From assembly GCA_001414485.1 (NCBI GenBank), contig LLEY01000057.1:186001-250000 (forward strand): DNA of 64,000 nt. Direction: 5' to 3'. Shown in pieces: positions 59,927-64,000 of this stretch. This DNA is from Calycina herbarum. Its lineage: Eukaryota > Ascomycota > Leotiomycetes > Helotiales > Pezizellaceae. Made by a program: the position numbers and the translations under genes. The notes beneath the pieces are model-generated. The model ran no database searches. It was not told the origin of the DNA and worked only from the letters and a program-made list of their open reading frames with translations. The first letter of the stretch is position 1; each line of letters begins with the position of its first letter.

Positions 59927-60976
59927 ATAGTTCGTACTAAATTATTATAACGGGCTTTATTACTCTAGTACTTTGTATGGTACTCTCAACTTTCAAGCAA
60001 ATTTGTATAGGAATCCATACAAAACAAGTCACCTCTACTACTTTGATATAAAATTAGTACTAAGTTGTAGCATATCCTCACCTGGTTTTATTTTCCCACA
60101 CATCTAGAAAATTAAGAAAATTGTGTTGTACGAGCCATATAGAACCTTAACTATGTTTAACCACCTCTAAACTATTATTCTTCACAAACTTTGTGATAGG
60201 TATCGTGGTATTTCTACGTTGACAAACAAACTGTTTTCATAGAGTAAAAGACAGTGACTTGGCGAGATAAGAATTATAATAACTGGTGAACCAGATAATT
60301 CTGATACGGAATCGAAGTTCCTACTTATAAACCCTCGCATCCATGTTTCTCCAACCCAAACTTACCTCCACTCAGGCGTAGTGGGATTAGAAGGTGCTTT
60401 TCGCTATACTGGAATTAATTGGTCTAATTCAGGAGACGTCTGTCGCAAAAAGCAGCAAATTACATCAAAGACTTTCTTAGAGTGATTTAACACAGCATCG
60501 AGTCCATTTGCGCTCAAATCTCGCAACATCTCTAGCTAATCCATATAAAGCACGAACCACAAACAACATTATTCGACTTCCCAGACGCAACATGAACTCG
60601 ACTTGGCCTTGTCTCCATGAGATGCATGACCACCTGCAATATTCTCCTTTCCAACGGCGTCTTCACCCTTCCCAGACATTTCCGATCGATATGGGTTCCC
60701 TTGAGCATCCTCCTCTTCCTCTTCCATCTCGCCTTCTTCGTCATCATTCTTCACAAGCGTGCTGAGTCTCCAAGCCCTCTTTCTTTCGCCACTGAGAACC
60801 AAGGTTTCATCAATCCTTAGCGAGTTTTAGGCGGCTCGCATATACATAAGGTGCGATCTATATAGGGCCTAAGTAGCCAATTCTAGAAGAAAAATAGTAG
60901 AAGAGAAATAATCGCAACTTTCTTCTAAGAACTAGATTATTCTAAGCTTTTTAAATAACATAATAAATAGTATAAT
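59927..60976. other. AT-rich DNA with a possible gene fragment
   Basis: AT-rich with short TATGG/CCATA inverted words such as TTTGTATAGGAATCCATACAAA-like at 60000-60023. Between 60532 and 60802 the minus strand keeps an acidic frame (KNDDEEGEMEEEEEDAQG) with higher GC content, which may be a relic of a coding exon; it has no recognised relative. The last 80 bases resemble the AT-rich repeat of 52.4-53.4 kb. Confidence 0.35.
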
Positions 60977-60991
60977 TTTACTAGACTAGTT
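60977..60991 (+). repeat. Target-site duplication, left copy
   Basis: TTTACTAGACTAGTT is identical to 63658-63672 and directly abuts the 5' end of the LINE fragment. Confidence 0.85.
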
Positions 60992-60993
60992 CA

Positions 60994-63383
60994 GCCTGGC
61001 CACAGATCTCACATCTTGTCCTCTCCTTGTTCAAAGGCTGTATAGAGGCAGGTTTCCACCCAAAGATCCTTCGTACCGCTATCGTCGCTATTATCCCAAA
61101 GCCTAATAAGAAAGACAAGTCGTCCCCCCGAGCATATCGCCCAATCACCTTACTCTCAGTCCTTGGAAAGGGGCTTGAAAGGCTCCTTGCAAAGAGAGCC
61201 TCTTGGATAGCTATTAAGCACTCTGTCCTAGGGCAAAACCAGTTCGGGGCTCTCCCCTTAAGAGCTGCTACAGACCTTACCACCTGCCTTACCTTCGATA
61301 TTGAGTCAGCTCTTGCGGATAAACAGGAAGCGTCCCTCCTTACACTTGATATTAAAGGGGCCTTTGACGCAGTACTTCCTGGTCGCCTAATCAAAAGGCT
61401 AAGAGAGCAAGGTTGGCCGGATTGCTTTATTAAATGGGCTACCTCTTTCTTAACTAATAGACTAGTGAAAGTAAAACTAGACGAGGAAATAGAAGCTTCT
61501 ACCCCGGTTCAATGCAGGCTTCCTCAAAGCTCGCCTATCTCGCCTATTCTCTTTATGCTTTATATCCAGCCCCTCTTTAGCTTAGGGGTTGGCTCTCTTC
61601 CGGTACTACAGAGATTCGGTTACGTAGACGACATTGGATTACTTGCTTTTGGGCCCTTAAAGGCAGGGAACATTAAGGCCCTTGCAGAGCAGGTAGCTAG
61701 CGCCCTAGAGTAGGGTATAGACGAGGGTATTACTTTTGACGCTGAGAAGTCAGAACTTATACACTTCTCCTACAAAAGGAAGCAAAAAGGGAGAGGCATC
61801 CGGTCCCCTCCCTCTATTATAGTTAAAGGGAAGACAATAGAACCTACGTAAGAGCTTAGGTGGCTTGGCATCTTCTTTAACCCCCGCCTTACGTTCTATA
61901 GCCACGTTAAAAGAATAGCGAGCAAGGCTACACTTATAGCTAATGCTCTTAAAGGAATAACAAATACGATAAGAGGCTTACCTCCTTATCTACTTAAGCA
62001 AGCTACTACTGCTTCTATCCTCTCGATCGCCTACTTTGGACACGAGACCTGGTACCTTGGTTAAACAAGGGAGGAAACAGGCCAAGCAGGCTCTATAAAC
62101 AACCAGATCGGCCGCCACCTAACTCTCTTAGATAGAGTAGTATCAAAGTATGCCAGGATCATCCTCCTAGTCTACAAGACCACCCCTACCTCGGCACTCC
62201 TTATGGAATCTAGCCTCTTAGCCGCTGAAATTGCTCTTATAGCAAAAAGCAGAGCATTTGAGGCTAGAACTCGCCGACTCGACTCGGCTCACCCGCTTAA
62301 ACGATGTATAAATAACCCTTGCTCAAAGGCTAGGCTTATTTACCGCTCTTCCAAACCCCTCTCTCCCTCAGAAGAAATCGACCTAATACAAGACCCCCGT
62401 GGAATAGAGGGTTTAACCGGCAGGCCCGCCTTCTCGAGGTAGCAGGTCCAAGCCCTAGTAGTAATAAGGACTCCTACAAAGCTGAATTCCTTGAATTCCT
62501 TACCTCTGTCTCGCCTACAGACCTAGTTATATTTACCGACGGCTCTTGCTTAGACGACAAAAGTACTGGTGGCGGCGCATGTCTTACAAGAGGAGGGGTT
62601 GTTCTAAACACAAGGCTCTTCCCCTTCGGCAAAACATTAGAGATATACGACGCAGAAGCCAAAGCTGCCTTACATGGTCTAGAACTAGCCCTAGACTCCC
62701 CTTTCTAGGCCTCGGCTACGAAGTGCTGGATTTGCCTCGACAACCTCGAAGCTATACTACAACTGACCTACCGGTCTTGCGGCACGTCGTAAGAGACCTT
62801 TAATAAGATATACAGCTTTACTCAGCTATACCCGGGGAAGATTCAGACAAGGTGGTGCCCTAGTCATATAGGAATCCGCGGCAACGAAATAGCCGACAAA
62901 GCTGTAGGAAAAGCGGCTCGAACACCCCCTTCTGGTTCCCCTCTACTCTATACTGCTACACTTAAGAGAGAGGTTAAAGAGACAGGGATCAGGCTCGCAA
63001 ATCATCTCTGGCAGACAACGCTCCCAGATACCTATAAAAACCTAGGACTTACTTCCTAGCTTTCAAAACCTAAGACTCTCCAGCTACCAAGAGAGGTCCT
63101 AGCTCGGCTAATTGCAGCTCGAACTGGCCACGGAGACTTCACAGCATACCACCTTCGCTTCTTCTACCTTGATACGTTACTAGAAGCAGGGAATTGCAAG
63201 TGTAAAAGAGCTAAAACACAATTCCACCTACTCTTCTATAGGCTAGCTAATAACAAAGATCCAAGGCTATTAGCTAAGGCGGAGGGAAAACCTCATCTTC
63301 TATTCGGACCCGGCTACGAGGAACTCTTTAGCAAGGTCTACGCTAAAACCAAGTTCTTTACAAAAATCTATCCTTCGAGATAG
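60994..63383 (+). pseudogene. Reverse transcriptase / RNase H pseudogene of the LINE
   Basis: The RT frame keeps PKPNKKDKSSPRAYRPITLL, LLTLDIKGAFDAVLPGRLI and the catalytic YVDD at 61621-61632. RNase H keeps FTDGSC at 62532-62549 and CPSHIGIRGNEIADKAV. The frame is broken six times by stop codons at 61711, 61849, 62062, 62706, 62790 and 63057, all TAG or TAA, and once by a one-base frameshift, probably at the CCCCC run near 62395. Each stop stands where a CAG or CAA glutamine would fit, which is what RIP (C to T at CpA) produces. The C-terminal CKCKRAKTQFHLL resembles the Tad1 zinc-knuckle-like end with its last cysteine missing. The terminal TAG at 63381 may be natural. Confidence 0.85.
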
Positions 63384-63630
63384 CTTAACTCTTCTTTCCT
63401 TTCCTTTCTTTTTCTTTATATATATATCCCCTTTGTCTTTCCCTGATTCTATAAACTAATTAAGAACAAGGGCTGTTCCGAAAGTGGAGCTTCTCTTTAA
63501 ACTGTCTCTTGTAAATTAGCTTACTCGTTTACTATCCCTGTAGCCTAGGGCACCCCCCTAGCGTCATTTGCCCTCTTTTAGGACTCTTTTAGGACTTAGC
63601 CCACGCGAGCTATTCTCCGCTTGACGTTAA

Positions 63631-63657
63631 ATAGAAATAAATAAATAAATAAATAAA
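63631..63657 (+). repeat. (AAAT)n tail of the LINE
   Basis: About six AAAT units end the element directly before the right target-site duplication, a typical 3' tail of a non-LTR retrotransposon. Confidence 0.85.
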
Positions 63658-63672
63658 TTTACTAGACTAGTT
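63658..63672 (+). repeat. Target-site duplication, right copy
   Basis: TTTACTAGACTAGTT, identical to 60977-60991. Confidence 0.85.
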
Positions 63673-64000
63673 TCTTCTCAAGAGAAAAAAAAGAATAAAA
63701 AGATAGTCTTAACTTTCTTCTACAAATTTACTTATTTTAGAAGAATATGAATGCTACAAAACATATCTATAAACAAAATCCTGACTCTTTTTGGGTTCAT
63801 AACAACTCACTTGCCACACAAAAAGCCAGATAGAATTCATTAACATTGCTGGAAAGACATTAAACATTTGCCATGAAAACTCAAGTAACACCGAAAAAGC
63901 CTCTCACTACAACTATAATCTCTCCCAGCCATCCCTATGAAAAAGATTCCAACAAATTGTAGCATACCTGGAACAGCAAACGAGTAACCGCCTCCAACGA
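63673..64000. other. Right edge, AT-rich DNA
   Basis: The first 80 bases continue the AT-rich repeat (AAGAATAAAAAGA, CTTTCTTCTA) into which the LINE inserted. No gene seen in the rest. Confidence 0.45.

Larger units (their letters stand above)
60992..63657 (+). mobile_element. 5'-truncated Tad1-like LINE (non-LTR retrotransposon)
   Basis: A 2,666-bp insertion bounded by a perfect 15-bp target-site duplication (60977-60991 and 63658-63672). It ends in a simple AAATAAATAAAT tail, has no LTRs, and starts inside the reverse transcriptase domain, so the 5' part (ORF1, endonuclease and RT N-terminus) is missing, a usual result of target-primed reverse transcription. RT is followed by RNase H and a Cys-rich end, an order found in the Tad1 clade of fungal LINEs. 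It is inserted in AT-rich repeat DNA similar to that at 52.4-53.4 kb. Confidence 0.9.

Noticed and set aside
60532..60802. Acidic minus-strand frame
   Set aside because: Could be a relic exon, but it has overlapping open frames and no recognised homologue.

Overview
The window looks like chromosomal DNA of a filamentous ascomycete (Pezizomycotina). The evidence is short introns of about 45-80 nt with GTRNGT donors, CTAAC-type branch sites and YAG acceptors, CT- or CA-rich leaders before ATGs, typical fungal gene content, and damaged transposons whose stop codons fit C-to-T change at CpA (a RIP-like pattern). The protein flavour suggests Leotiomycetes, possibly Sclerotiniaceae, but this is inference. 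No bacterial, viral or CRISPR features were seen.

Layout. 0.2-12 kb is gene dense: a Nudix hydrolase (-), a secreted GH35 beta-galactosidase with nine exons (+), mitochondrial GABA transaminase (+) and the H3K36 methyltransferase Set2 (-). 12-24 kb is sparse: an AT-hook protein (+), a possible 55-residue ORF (+), and long AT-rich DNA with several decayed tandem repeats. 24-41.5 kb is again dense, all on minus: a LURP-one-related protein, a very long Swi5-domain protein, eIF6, an RGG/proline-rich nuclear-type protein, Rad23 and a four-TM membrane protein. 41.5-49.9 kb holds a 2EXR protein (+), a long empty stretch, then FAF1 (-) and HIS6 (+) sharing a 213-bp divergent promoter. 51.5-59.9 kb has three small coiled-coil genes, the last with an unclear 3' end.

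Mobile DNA is concentrated in 52.4-64 kb. I could delimit a solo LTR with a 5-bp duplication, a PIF/Harbinger-type element with 17-bp TIRs and a TAA duplication, and a 5'-truncated Tad1-like LINE with a 15-bp target-site duplication and an (AAAT)n tail. The LTR and the LINE sit in similar AT-rich repeat DNA.

Functionally the genes are ordinary dispersed housekeeping genes (chromatin, DNA repair, ribosome assembly, histidine and GABA metabolism) and do not form a recognisable cluster or pathway. I found no clear new biological system. The strongest leads are the Swi5 domain at the end of a 1,121-residue protein, a near-perfect hairpin inside a long intron, the roughly 200-bp tandem repeat at 22.2-23.0 kb, and the datable transposon insertions. 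Gene models were spliced by eye; exon junctions were checked for reading frame.
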